DNA of 64,000 nt, taken from positions 56,482 through 120,481 of the forward strand of contig OMZS01000005.1 of assembly GCA_900315565.1 (NCBI GenBank). The letters are read 5' to 3'. The position numbers and the translations under genes are program-made. The DNA comes from an uncultured Prevotellaceae bacterium (lineage in GTDB: Bacteria; Bacteroidota; Bacteroidia; Bacteroidales; Bacteroidaceae). This document shows positions 16,589 through 24,533 of this stretch, piece by piece; positions within the stretch are counted from its first letter, which is position 1; the number at the start of each line of letters is the position of its first letter. The notes under the pieces were generated by a model, which saw only the letters and a list, made by a program, of their open reading frames with translations, was not told the origin of the DNA and made no database searches.

Positions 16589-17242
16589 TTACTCCACAAT
16601 AATGGTTTCACCCTTTGTGCTGATGTGCAGACTCTCAAACAGATTGAGCCGCTCTATTTGCCGTTGCAGCGGCTCGGCTGTGGTCCACACAAAGTGGAAG
16701 CGCAGCTGGCGCGCCTCGGCGTTGCGGAACTCCACATTGGCACCGTAGTGGGCTGCCATGGCATTGAGAATCTGCTCCAGTGGCGCATTCTCAAACACCA
16801 CAGGCTTGCTCGTGTCTGTGCTGTCGTTGCTCAGGGTGTCGGCGGGTGCCATTGGTGCCGTCTTTTCGAAGGCGCTCTCTGCTGTTTTGCTGACGGTTGC
16901 AGAGTGGTTGGCCCGATTCATCTGTCGCACCACGTGGATGGCGGCAAAGGCCACGCCCGCCGTGAGCAATATGCCCACGAACATAGCTGCCTGGCGGCTC
17001 CAAGCACGATGCATCTGGCTGTTTTTGGCCTTTGGTTCGTGAATTCTCGCTTCTTCGCTGGGCTTCATACTGACGGGTGAGTGCTTGGGACGCAGCAGGT
17101 CGGCCGTCAGCTTGAGTTCTTCCAAGTACGCCTTGCATTCGTTGCACCCGGCCGCATGCTCTTCGCACAGCTGCTTGGTTTGCGGGTCCACTTCCTTGTC
17201 GAAGAGGTCGGCCACTATGTTTCTGAAATCTTTGCAATCCAT
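16589..17242 (-). CDS. Anti-sigma factor with zinc-finger-like N-terminus and DUF4974-like C-terminus
   Basis: 217 residues. The N-terminal 50 residues, MDCKDFRNIVADLFDKE then CEEHAAGCNECKAYLEEL, look like the HxxxCxxC zinc-binding anti-sigma fold. One membrane helix lies at about residues 88-107 (AAMFVGILLTAGVAFAAIHV). The periplasmic C-terminus, FENAPLEQILNAMAAHYGAN to NLFESLHISTKGETI, matches the DUF4974/FecR-type end that can touch a receptor's STN domain. It would hold the co-transcribed sigma factor until the receptor signals. It lies 21 nt after the sigma gene and 6 nt before the receptor gene. Confidence 0.85.
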   Translation of the reverse strand: MDCKDFRNIVADLFDKEVDPQTKQLCEEHAAGCNECKAYLEELKLTADLLRPKHSPVSMKPSEEARIHEPKAKNSQMHRAWSRQAAMFVGILLTAGVAFAAIHVVRQMNRANHSATVSKTAESAFEKTAPMAPADTLSNDSTDTSKPVVFENAPLEQILNAMAAHYGANVEFRNAEARQLRFHFVWTTAEPLQRQIERLNLFESLHISTKGETIIVE

Positions 17243-17263
17243 TTTTCTTCTCCTTTTCAGTGG

Positions 17264-17824
17264 TTAAACATGCTGAGGGGCGCGCATCCCTCGTCTGATT
17301 TTCTCTAGTCCATAGACGAACCTCGACTTAGCCGTTGTGAGTGGCACGTCCAGGATATCGGCAATTTCGGCGAAACTTTTGTCGCCGTAGAATCTGAGTC
17401 GGATGACTTCGGCCTGTTCGTAGGGAATGCTGTCCAGCAATTGGCTGATGCGGCTATATTCTTGCTCAAAGTCCTCGTCGTTGGTGTCGGCTGGCTCTGC
17501 CAAACTCTCAATCGGCACCGTGGGCATTTTGTTGGCGGTGCGCAGTCGGCTGGTGCACAGGTTGGCCAGCGAGCGGTAGAGATAGGCCGACGGGTTCTTC
17601 ACGTTGGTTTGATGTTGCCCGTAGTGGCCATTCTGCAGTTCCGTGGAGGAAGTCGTGGGGCTCTGTTGGATGATTTTTGTGAACAAATCTTGCACAGCAT
17701 CCTCGGCATCCTCGCGGTTTCCCAGCCTATAGCAGGCATACTGCAGCAGTTGTTGCCGCTCTGCAGCCATCAGCCGTTGCCATTCGTCGGTTTTATGGGT
17801 GTTGTTGAGTCTAAAAAATCTCAT
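17264..17824 (-). CDS. ECF-type RNA polymerase sigma factor
   Basis: 186 residues. The sigma-2 region has LLQYACYRLGNREDAEDAVQ and DLFTKIIQ. The sigma-4 region has LDSIPYEQAEVIRLRFYGDK, SFAEIADILDVPLTTAKSRF and YGLEKIRRGM, a clear HTH. Length and lack of region 3 fit an ECF factor. It is the first gene of a three-gene operon with an anti-sigma protein and an outer-membrane receptor, so it probably activates its own operon on receptor signalling. A consensus promoter lies 30 nt upstream. Confidence 0.94.
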   Translation of the reverse strand: MRFFRLNNTHKTDEWQRLMAAERQQLLQYACYRLGNREDAEDAVQDLFTKIIQQSPTTSSTELQNGHYGQHQTNVKNPSAYLYRSLANLCTSRLRTANKMPTVPIESLAEPADTNDEDFEQEYSRISQLLDSIPYEQAEVIRLRFYGDKSFAEIADILDVPLTTAKSRFVYGLEKIRRGMRAPQHV

Positions 17825-17853
17825 TTCGTTCGGTCCTTTTTACCTATATGACG

Positions 17854-17887
17854 CAAAAGTAGCGAAAAAGACTTAGAAAAAACCAAA
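17854..17887 (-). promoter_or_regulatory. Promoter of the sigma/anti-sigma/receptor operon
   Basis: Minus-strand TTTG (17884-17887), 22-nt spacer, TACTTTTG (17854-17861). The element is housekeeping-type, so basal expression does not need the ECF factor itself. Confidence 0.6.
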
Positions 17888-17970
17888 TAAATGTGCAAAT
17901 CAGTAGTTTTTTTCTTGCCCTTTGCGATTGCCATGCAGCGTTTTGTGGTCGCCACACCGCGCTTTACGAA

Positions 17971-18100
17971 CGTGATAGCTGCCTTTACGAATATAAAGCA
18001 TGGCTTTACGAATAAATTCTCTAGAGAATTTTATCGTAATGCCGAGCGTTATTTCCGTAGTTTTATACTTTATACGAATAATGCCGAGCGTTATTTGCAC
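17971..18100. repeat. Member of the dispersed 21-bp/TCTAGA repeat family
   Basis: Three GCTTTACGA-type units about 21 bp apart (17971, 17991, 18003) are followed by the 18-bp palindrome AAATTCTCTAGAGAATTT (18014-18031). Two GCCGAGCGTTATTT phrases with GAATAATG follow. This resembles the arrays at 6.5 and 42.5 kb. The 17825-18372 gap holds this repeat and the terminators after it, with no gene. Confidence 0.75.
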
Positions 18101-18171
18101 GAAACCAGGCTCTGTGGCTCCGATTTGTGCACAATATGTTCACAAACCAAATGTTAAATCCAAAAAAACTA

Positions 18172-18212
18172 TGCACAATATGTTCACAAACTGCGAGTGA
18201 ACATATTGTGCA
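18172..18212 (-). terminator. Distal terminator of the Dcu gene (second copy)
   Basis: A 16-bp perfect stem (18172-18187 with 18197-18212) is followed on the minus strand by AGTTTTTTTGG. It is a near copy of the proximal terminator about 100 bp away. A third left half-copy lies at 18127-18147. Confidence 0.85.
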
Positions 18213-18271
18213 CAGAAAATTGAGAGCCTCTTTGTCTCTTAGTCAAAGACAACTCTCTGTCAAACAAAAAA

Positions 18272-18318
18272 CTGTGCACAATATGTTCACAAACTGCGTG
18301 TGAACATATTGTGCACAG
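18272..18318 (-). terminator. Proximal terminator of the Dcu gene
   Basis: A 19-bp perfect stem (18272-18290 with 18300-18318) has a 9-nt loop and is followed on the minus strand by TTTTTTG. The flanking GACAAAGAGAC-type sequence is duplicated with it. Confidence 0.88.
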
Positions 18319-18372
18319 AAAAATAGAGCCTCTCTTTGTCTCTTTGTCAAAAATATCTCTCTGTCAAAGAAA

Positions 18373-19815
18373 TCAGAAGAATATACTTGTGATGAGGTAA
18401 GCCACAACGGTGGAGGTGAACACGCAGATGAGGCCGGGCATCATGAACGAGTGGTTGAGCAGGTATTTGCCAATCACCGTGGTGCCCGATCGGTCGAAGT
18501 TCACTGTGGCGATGTCGCTGGGGTAGTTGGGGATGAAGAAGTAGCCATAAACGCTGGGCAGCACACCGAGCAGCACAGGACCTGCGATGCCGAGCTTGTA
18601 GGCCAGCGGCAGCATGGCCACCACCACGGCTCCCTGCGAATTGATGAGCACACTGACGAGGAAGAACACCAGGGCTATGCTCCAGGGATACTGGCGCACC
18701 ACGTCTTCGAGCATCACCTGCATTTCAGACAGATAGTTGGAGAAATAGGTGTCGGCGAGCCATGCGATACCGTAGATGGCTACGACGGCCACCATGCCCG
18801 ACTGCCACACAGGGCCAGCTACGGCTTTCTTCGGGGTAGCCTTGCAGAAGATGATCATCAGGGCGGCAGCCGAAATCATGACAATCTGGATGACGAGGTT
18901 CATGGCCAGGGGCTTCTTGAACATCTCGGTGATGCCTGCCACTTCGAGCTTAGCCTTGATGAGCTGGTCGGCGGTGATGGTGAGGTCGGGCGACACACTG
19001 AGGTCGCCGCCACCCTTCACGGCGCGCAGGGTGTCGTAGGTGGGCAGCAGGTTCTGGAAGATAGCAAACATGACGATGACGCCCAGTGCACCGAGGAAAA
19101 TAAACACGGCGTTCTTGGCCGACTGCGGAATCTCTTTGTCGAGTGTGGTGGCATTGTTGCCGTAGATGTAAGCACGCTGCTCGGGGTCCTTGAGCTTGGC
19201 CTGGAACTTGGGGTCCTTGTCAAGGTCGAGTCCGCGCTTAAACGAAGCTGCTGCGGCAGCCATCAGTCCGCACAGACAGGCAGGAATGCTCACCATGAGC
19301 ACCTTGGGAATGGTGATGTCGAAACCGTTGGCGTTGGAGATGGTGACAAAGGCCACCACGGCGGCTGCAATGGGCGAGCAGGTGATACCTACCTGCGAAG
19401 CGATAGAGGCCACGCCGCAGGGACGCTCAGGACGGATGCCTTTCTTCAGGGCGATGTCGCAGATGATGGGCATGAGCGTATAAACCACGTGACCCGTACC
19501 GACGAGCACCGTGAGGAAGAAGGTGCAGAGCGGAGCCAGGAAGGTGATGCGGTCGGGGTGCTTGCGCAGCAGACGCTCAGCAATCTGGATGAGCCAGTCC
19601 ATACCGCCCGAGGCCTGCATGATGCCTGCGCAGGTAACGGCTGCGATGATGATGTAGATAACATCGGTAGGAGGGGTTCCGGGCTTGAGACCAAAACCGA
19701 AAACAAGAATGGCAAGTCCGATGCCGGATATTGCCCCCAAGGCAAGGCTGCCGTAGCGCGAGCCTACCCACAAAGCGCCCAACACAATGAGCAGCTGAAT
19801 GATCATGAGTACCAT
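18373..19815 (-). CDS. Anaerobic C4-dicarboxylate carrier (DcuA/DcuB family)
   Basis: 480 residues with about ten to twelve membrane helices, somewhat longer than E. coli DcuA/B. Family landmarks are YGSLALGAISGIGLAILVFG, GGMDWLIQIAERLLRKHP, the GTGHVVYTLMP loop and PERPCGVASIASQVGITCSP. The C-terminus has NYPSDIATVNFDRSGTTVIG and GKYLLNHSFMMPGL. The protein sits in the inner membrane and exchanges succinate, fumarate, malate or aspartate during fumarate respiration. This fits succinate/propionate fermentation and the asparaginase nearby. Whether it is DcuA- or DcuB-like cannot be told by eye. Two tandem terminators follow. Confidence 0.92.
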   Translation of the reverse strand: MVLMIIQLLIVLGALWVGSRYGSLALGAISGIGLAILVFGFGLKPGTPPTDVIYIIIAAVTCAGIMQASGGMDWLIQIAERLLRKHPDRITFLAPLCTFFLTVLVGTGHVVYTLMPIICDIALKKGIRPERPCGVASIASQVGITCSPIAAAVVAFVTISNANGFDITIPKVLMVSIPACLCGLMAAAAASFKRGLDLDKDPKFQAKLKDPEQRAYIYGNNATTLDKEIPQSAKNAVFIFLGALGVIVMFAIFQNLLPTYDTLRAVKGGGDLSVSPDLTITADQLIKAKLEVAGITEMFKKPLAMNLVIQIVMISAAALMIIFCKATPKKAVAGPVWQSGMVAVVAIYGIAWLADTYFSNYLSEMQVMLEDVVRQYPWSIALVFFLVSVLINSQGAVVVAMLPLAYKLGIAGPVLLGVLPSVYGYFFIPNYPSDIATVNFDRSGTTVIGKYLLNHSFMMPGLICVFTSTVVAYLITSIFF

Positions 19816-19878
19816 AAACGTAAATGTGTTATTAGATTTTTAAGTTATTGTGAAATGTCAGATAAGGTTTTGTTTGGG

Positions 19879-19886
19879 CAAAGATA
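19879..19886 (-). promoter_or_regulatory. -7 element of the Dcu gene
   Basis: Minus-strand TATCTTTG lies 63 nt before the start codon. No -33 TTTG is seen at the usual distance. Confidence 0.45.
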
Positions 19887-19984
19887 CAAAAAAAAAATGA
19901 AAGTAGTTTTGATTTAAGTCAAAAAAATGATGCTGACGAGCCGTTTTTTCTTTCAAGTGGAGTAAATAATGGCTTTTTTCGTAT

Positions 19985-19992
19985 TAACTTTG
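19985..19992 (+). promoter_or_regulatory. Orphan plus-strand -7 element
   Basis: TAACTTTG points rightward into a 186-bp region with no clear gene before the convergent pectate lyase end. A 26-codon open frame from the ATG at 20081 overlaps a terminator hairpin. The 19816-20178 gap holds only this, the Dcu promoter and the hairpin. Confidence 0.3.
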
Positions 19993-20085
19993 CATTATTA
20001 TTAACGGACTATAGGTAGAAAGTAGTAATATATATTAAGGTAAAAAGATTAGTCTAAGGAAAAATTGGAGAGAATAAACAATGAA

Positions 20086-20116
20086 AACGGCGGCTGTAGT
20101 GACTACAGTCGCCGTT
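20086..20116 (-). terminator. Terminator of the pectate lyase operon
   Basis: A 14-bp stem with one mismatch (20086-20099 with 20103-20116) is followed on the minus strand by TTTTCATTGTTTATT, a moderate T-rich tail. Confidence 0.6.
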
Positions 20117-20178
20117 GATGATTTTAGGAACCTACCCCAGCCCTCCCGAAGGGGGAGGTGAGGATTGGGTCAACGGTC

Positions 20179-23118
20179 TTATTCAGCGGGTTCGAGCTTG
20201 ATGTAGAACAGGTTGGCCACGGAATCTTTAGTAATATCATAACTTCCTGCATCGATGACGGTTTCCAAAAATCCGTCAGTGCTAATGGCCACCTTGTTGC
20301 CGTTGATTAAGATGTTTCGGTTCTTTTCGGACTTGTCGAACACCATGGTGAGTTTCATCTTCTCGGTAGTTGTAAACGAAATGAGTGTTGAACTCTCAAT
20401 CTTCAGGCAAATACCGTAAGTCTTTCCGTTGTAGGTGACGCTTCCTTTGGAGTTAGAATAAGAACCGGAAACAGAGAAAGCAGTATTAGAGGGCTTCTTG
20501 TCTTCAAACGAGCACTCTATGGTTCCGCTGATGGTTTCACCAGGCAACACTTCGTCATCGCCGTCGGCAGGGTCGTCGGTGCCGTCATCGGTGGTGTCAC
20601 CGTTGTCACCTGTATCGTCGCCCGTACCATCGTCAACACCCTCCTCGCTGCTGGCAGCGTTCACGTCGCCATAGATGGAAACCAGCTTGGTCTTGTAGCT
20701 GTTGAGGGCTTGCTTCAGTTGAGGGTTTACATCGTAATCGGTGTCGTCCTTGGCGTTGTCGAATGTCCAGCTGAAGTCACCGTGGTTCAGACGTCCGCAG
20801 CCGTAATAGCTGGCCAGAGTTGTGGGAACGTCGGCGGGTTCTTCTGCATCGTAGCTGTACATCTTGTCAGGGTCGGTGTCGAAGTTGTTGTAAGTGTTTC
20901 CGCCGTTGAATGAGGTGACGCTGCCGGGCACTTTCTCGCTGATGTCCTCCACCTCGTAGCAGTCGAAATGTTTTTGGGTATCTACGCCGAGGCTCGATGC
21001 TGCCACCATGCTGCCTTTTGTCAGGATAGTGCTGGCTTTGTATGGCCAGTAAGAGGTGGTTTGGCCTGTGATAATGTTGTTGTAGGCTTTAATCATTCCG
21101 CCTGCTTCTTTGCTGAAAGTGCCATAGTTGGCAGGGTCGTATTTGCTGGAACCGGCATACACGTCGTTGCCCTGCAACGAAATCATCATCGGGAATTTAG
21201 TGTTGCGGAAATAGTTGCGCTCAACAAAGATGCTGGAACCTTGAGTGGAGCCGACGCCGTATTTTGACACGCCGTCGTAGTAGTTGTTGTAAATATGGAT
21301 TGTCTTCACACGGACGCGGGGCATGCGCGAGTCGGCATGGTCGAACCAGTTGTGGTGATAGGTGGCATAGTCGGCAGTGGTCTCGCCTTTGAGTCCGCAG
21401 AGCGATGCTTTGCCGCAATCCCAGAAGTGGTTGTTGTCGAAGGTGCAGTAGCGTGTGCCTTTCTTCAGGTCGAGTGTGCCGTCGCCTTTGGCTTGGTCGG
21501 CATCGCTGCCAGCATTGCCGTAGAAGAGGTCCATGTTGTGAACCCAGACGCGCACACACTGTGTGAACTCAAAGCAGTCGTCGGCATGGTTCATGATTCC
21601 CAGGTTGCGCACCTCGACAGAGCCAGCTCTGTTAAAGCGGAAGCCGATACCGTTCATGGTGGCGTCGTCGCCAATGCCCTCGTAGGTGACGTTCTGCTCG
21701 TCGCCGAAAGTGTTGCCTTTCAGGTTCAGGCAGCTCTTGTCTCCCATGAGCTGGACTGCATCTACGCTTTTCACCTTGATTTCACCAATAAAGCGGATGG
21801 CGAATGGGCGCGTTTCCTTTCCTTTTTCCATGGCTTTGAGAATGTTGCCCAGACCTGTGAATGTCTGCATGCTTTTGCCAACGTTGACGTCGCACTGAAT
21901 GGTGTTGAAGTTGCTGTTGGTTATATAAAGCACGACAGCGTTGGCCTTGAGCGTACCGTCGTTGTTGTAGGCTCCCACACCGGCACCGCGGCCAAAGAAA
22001 GCATAACCCTCGCGCTTATAGTTGACCACTTCGATGTTGCTCACTTCACTGGCGTTGTTGGTCAGTTCGCTGTTGTCCTTCACGGGCACCACTTTCAGAC
22101 TGTATGAGTCGGCCATGAGTCCCACCACGTCGGCACGTCCGTAGGTGCCGTAGTTGCGCACCAGCTGCTGGTCAATCTTGGTCCAGTCGCTGTATTTTCC
22201 ACCTTTTATATATACATTGTAGCTGGTGGCTCCTTCAAAGGGCTTCCACTTGGCGTAAAGAGACTCAAACCAGCCCTTCGACTCAGTGATTTCCACACCG
22301 CCGTTGTTGATGTCGCCCTCTTCGCCCTGCTCAGCAGCCTTGCTGAAGGCAATGGTCTTTACCGAGCCGTTGAACACGTCCTGCGCGTCGGCCAGGGTGT
22401 TGACGGTCACCTTGTTGGTCTGGTCTTCGATATCGATGCTGGCCAGCTCATCGGTGTTGTAGTATTTCACGTCGTTCGACTGCAGGGTGAGAATAGCCTG
22501 GTTCTGGTTCAGGTTCATGGGCACGTTGTTGCTCACCTCGTCTTCGTTGCCTGTCTCAGTGCCCGTTTCCGAACCACCCTCGGGTGCCTCGGACACGCTG
22601 ATGCTGAAGATGTTTATCGACCCGCCAGAGCAAGCCATCGTCACGTCGCCGTCCTGAGTTACAGTAGCTGTTCCGGGTTGCGTGGTGTTCTTGTCGGCAG
22701 CAGCCAGTCCGCTCACATTGCTCAGGTTGGTAAGCACGTCGAGCGTGACAGGAGTATCGCCCGTTGAGGCGCAGCTCACGGTCACCTTCTGCCCTTTCTT
22801 CAGGGCGGGGATGGTAATGACCACGTTACTTCCGGCCAGCTGTACGCGTTTGGCTACGTCGATACGGATTTTCTTCTCGGCAGCCTTGAACTTCAGGCCT
22901 TTGGTCAGCTGCAGCTCAGTGTTGCCAGCCTTGAGCACGCCGTCGATAGCCTTTTTGCTCTCAAATCGGTTCTTATCCTCAACATAGCTCCACTCGGTGG
23001 TAGCTGCCTTGAGGGCTGACACGTCGGAGCTGATTTCCTGTGTGAAATCCCATGTCTGTTGTGCTTTGGCACCTACGACGGCCATCAGCACTGCAAAAAG
23101 TACGAAATATCTCTTCAT
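20179..23118 (-). CDS. Secreted pectate lyase (PL1-type) with accessory domains
   Basis: 979 residues with signal peptide (to about VVGAKA). An N-terminal beta-sandwich (about 20-180) and a short acidic linker are followed by a fibronectin-III-like part (about 270-370, WFESLYAKWKPFEGATSYNV). The PL1 beta-helix spans roughly 375-780. Its signature phrases are GFRFNRAGSVEVRNLGI, RVWVHNMDLFYGN, GDGTLDLKKGTRYCTFDNN, and YHHNWFDHADSRMPRVR with the catalytic arginine. An Asp/Gly/Thr-rich linker (about 830-865) leads to a C-terminal carbohydrate-binding-like domain. It cleaves polygalacturonate outside the cell or in the periplasm. A small secreted protein gene lies 12 nt upstream in the same operon. 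Galacturonate released could be used through UxaC. Confidence 0.92.
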   Translation of the reverse strand: MKRYFVLFAVLMAVVGAKAQQTWDFTQEISSDVSALKAATTEWSYVEDKNRFESKKAIDGVLKAGNTELQLTKGLKFKAAEKKIRIDVAKRVQLAGSNVVITIPALKKGQKVTVSCASTGDTPVTLDVLTNLSNVSGLAAADKNTTQPGTATVTQDGDVTMACSGGSINIFSISVSEAPEGGSETGTETGNEDEVSNNVPMNLNQNQAILTLQSNDVKYYNTDELASIDIEDQTNKVTVNTLADAQDVFNGSVKTIAFSKAAEQGEEGDINNGGVEITESKGWFESLYAKWKPFEGATSYNVYIKGGKYSDWTKIDQQLVRNYGTYGRADVVGLMADSYSLKVVPVKDNSELTNNASEVSNIEVVNYKREGYAFFGRGAGVGAYNNDGTLKANAVVLYITNSNFNTIQCDVNVGKSMQTFTGLGNILKAMEKGKETRPFAIRFIGEIKVKSVDAVQLMGDKSCLNLKGNTFGDEQNVTYEGIGDDATMNGIGFRFNRAGSVEVRNLGIMNHADDCFEFTQCVRVWVHNMDLFYGNAGSDADQAKGDGTLDLKKGTRYCTFDNNHFWDCGKASLCGLKGETTADYATYHHNWFDHADSRMPRVRVKTIHIYNNYYDGVSKYGVGSTQGSSIFVERNYFRNTKFPMMISLQGNDVYAGSSKYDPANYGTFSKEAGGMIKAYNNIITGQTTSYWPYKASTILTKGSMVAASSLGVDTQKHFDCYEVEDISEKVPGSVTSFNGGNTYNNFDTDPDKMYSYDAEEPADVPTTLASYYGCGRLNHGDFSWTFDNAKDDTDYDVNPQLKQALNSYKTKLVSIYGDVNAASSEEGVDDGTGDDTGDNGDTTDDGTDDPADGDDEVLPGETISGTIECSFEDKKPSNTAFSVSGSYSNSKGSVTYNGKTYGICLKIESSTLISFTTTEKMKLTMVFDKSEKNRNILINGNKVAISTDGFLETVIDAGSYDITKDSVANLFYIKLEPAE

Positions 23119-23130
23119 GACAGTCGCCTC

Positions 23131-23523
23131 CTATTTCTTAATGAGTTTCACGGTTTGTTTTCCTTTTTTTACCAGATAGATGCCTTTCTGGAGCACGTCG
23201 AGCTGGGCGGCGGTGGCCGTCTTGTAGGTGGCTACGAGCTTGCCCGTCATGTCGAACACCTGCACGGGAGCCTCGCTGTTGTCGCGGTTGAGGGAGCGCA
23301 CGGCACTGGCCGTCGAGAATTCAATCTTCACCGATGCCAGGTCGTCGGTCTGCTCGGTGGTGCCGTCGGTGAAGTGCAGCACGATGGCGCCGCCCTCAAA
23401 GGTGATTTGCTGAACGGTCTTTTCGATGGTAGTTCCGCCCACAGTTACGGTCTGCGTGTCGTCGGCCCAAGCAGTGACTGAAAGGGCTGCGATGCAGACA
23501 ATTAAAAGTAATTTTTTTGTCAT
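23131..23523 (-). CDS. Small secreted protein with C-terminal sorting-like tail
   Basis: 130 residues: a signal peptide (MTKKLLLIVCIAALSVTAWA), a short beta-rich region with QTVTVGGTTIEKTVQQITFE, and a C-terminal part reading VFDMTGKLVATYKTATAAQL then GIYLVKKGKQTVKLIKK. That tail resembles the Por/T9SS type-A sorting signal, so most of the protein is the sorting domain itself. It is the first gene of the pectate lyase operon, 12 nt before that gene, with a promoter 50 nt upstream. No catalytic motif is visible. It may be a small surface adaptor or simply a short accessory protein. Confidence 0.75.
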   Translation of the reverse strand: MTKKLLLIVCIAALSVTAWADDTQTVTVGGTTIEKTVQQITFEGGAIVLHFTDGTTEQTDDLASVKIEFSTASAVRSLNRDNSEAPVQVFDMTGKLVATYKTATAAQLDVLQKGIYLVKKGKQTVKLIKK

Positions 23524-23573
23524 CTTGTTGTTGTAATTGTTATTGATTGTTTTAGTTGTATCTTTTTCGTTTG

Positions 23574-23581
23574 CAAATATA
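23574..23581 (-). promoter_or_regulatory. -7 element of the pectate lyase operon
   Basis: Minus-strand TATATTTG lies 50 nt before the start of the small secreted protein. No clear -33 match is seen. Confidence 0.5.
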
Positions 23582-23750
23582 CTTCATTTACAGCGATTTT
23601 AGTTCTATTTAGTGGGTAAAAACGACGAAAACGTTTGCAAAAGTGTCAGACTTACATTAAGACTTTTCTTTGTGTTTTTTTCCTGAAATTTCCAGTATCT
23701 GGCCCCACGAATGATGTTCTTTTAATTCCCGAAGCCGTAAGAGTGGCGGT

Positions 23751-23805
23751 CTTCTGAGAAACTTCTGAGAGACTTCTGAGAAACTTCTGAGAGGCTTCTG
23801 AGAAA
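23751..23805. repeat. Five 11-bp tandem repeats
   Basis: Units CTTCTGAGAAA, CTTCTGAGAGA, CTTCTGAGAAA, CTTCTGAGAGG and CTTCTGAGAAA lie in the divergent intergenic region between the pectate lyase operon and the HTH gene. Otherwise 23524-24032 shows only promoters. Confidence 0.85.
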
Positions 23806-23975
23806 CGCACTTGCAGCAAAATGTACTTGAAAAATTTGCACATTTTGTTTGTTTTTGTTTTCTCATTTTCAGGGTAGTTCTTACGGATTTCCTTAAAAAA
23901 TATGTTAAAACCGTGAAAACTCGTAAAAAGCGTTAAATTATTAACTAAATGCTTGATTTTTTGAGCATTAAATAT

Positions 23976-23983
23976 TATATTTG
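23976..23983 (+). promoter_or_regulatory. -7 element of the HTH/M49/AlkD-like operon
   Basis: TATATTTG lies 49 nt before the ATG at 24033. No consensus -33 box is present at 19-21 nt. Confidence 0.5.
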
Positions 23984-24032
23984 CATTTGTCCGATATAAT
24001 TTGTTATTAACGTAGTTATATAATTTTCAGGT

Positions 24033-24533
24033 ATGGCAAAATATAACATTACGGAAAAGCGGGATAAGGATGCCGCTTACCGCAGTCTGGTGAATCCGAT
24101 GCTAATGGACGAGTTGAAAGAGAAAATCCTTGACATCATTCTGTTTCAGAAGAAATACAAGGACAAGGATTTCTCTGCCAAAAAGCTGGCAGCAGAGCTG
24201 AACACCAACACTCGTTACATTTCGGCGGTGGTGAATGTGAGGTTTCACATGAACTACACGTCGTTGGTGAACAAATACCGTATTGAGGAGGCCATGGCCT
24301 TGCTCGTTGACCGGCGGTACAAGGATTACAACATGGAGGACATCAGTACGATGGTGGGCTTTGCCAACAGACAGTCGTTCTATGCCTCGTTTTTCAAAAT
24401 CAATGGCATTACGCCGCGCGAGTACAGGCTGCAGCACATGATAGCCCTGCCGCCCGAGAAGGCAAAAGTTCCAAAGAAGCGCGGACGCAAGCCTAAAAAC
24501 AAAACACAGAGCAAAAGCAATGACGCAGCATGA
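24033..24533 (+). CDS. AraC-type HTH protein with AT-hook-like tail
   Basis: 166 residues. There is no ligand-binding domain: an N-terminal helix (about 20-45) leads into two HTH motifs, SAKKLAAELNTNTRYISAVV and MEDISTMVGFANRQSFYASF, followed by KINGITPREYRLQ, the AraC-type DNA-binding core. The last 30 residues are basic and contain KKRGRKPKNK, like an AT-hook that binds the minor groove. The stop overlaps the next gene by 14 nt, so translation of the M49 peptidase is probably coupled. It could control its own operon; the target is unknown. Confidence 0.85.
   Translation: MAKYNITEKRDKDAAYRSLVNPMLMDELKEKILDIILFQKKYKDKDFSAKKLAAELNTNTRYISAVVNVRFHMNYTSLVNKYRIEEAMALLVDRRYKDYNMEDISTMVGFANRQSFYASFFKINGITPREYRLQHMIALPPEKAKVPKKRGRKPKNKTQSKSNDAA

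Noticed and set aside
18451-19917. Plus-strand frame opposite the Dcu carrier
   Set aside because: His/Asp/Gly-rich shadow sequence with no domain; the carrier on the minus strand is clear.
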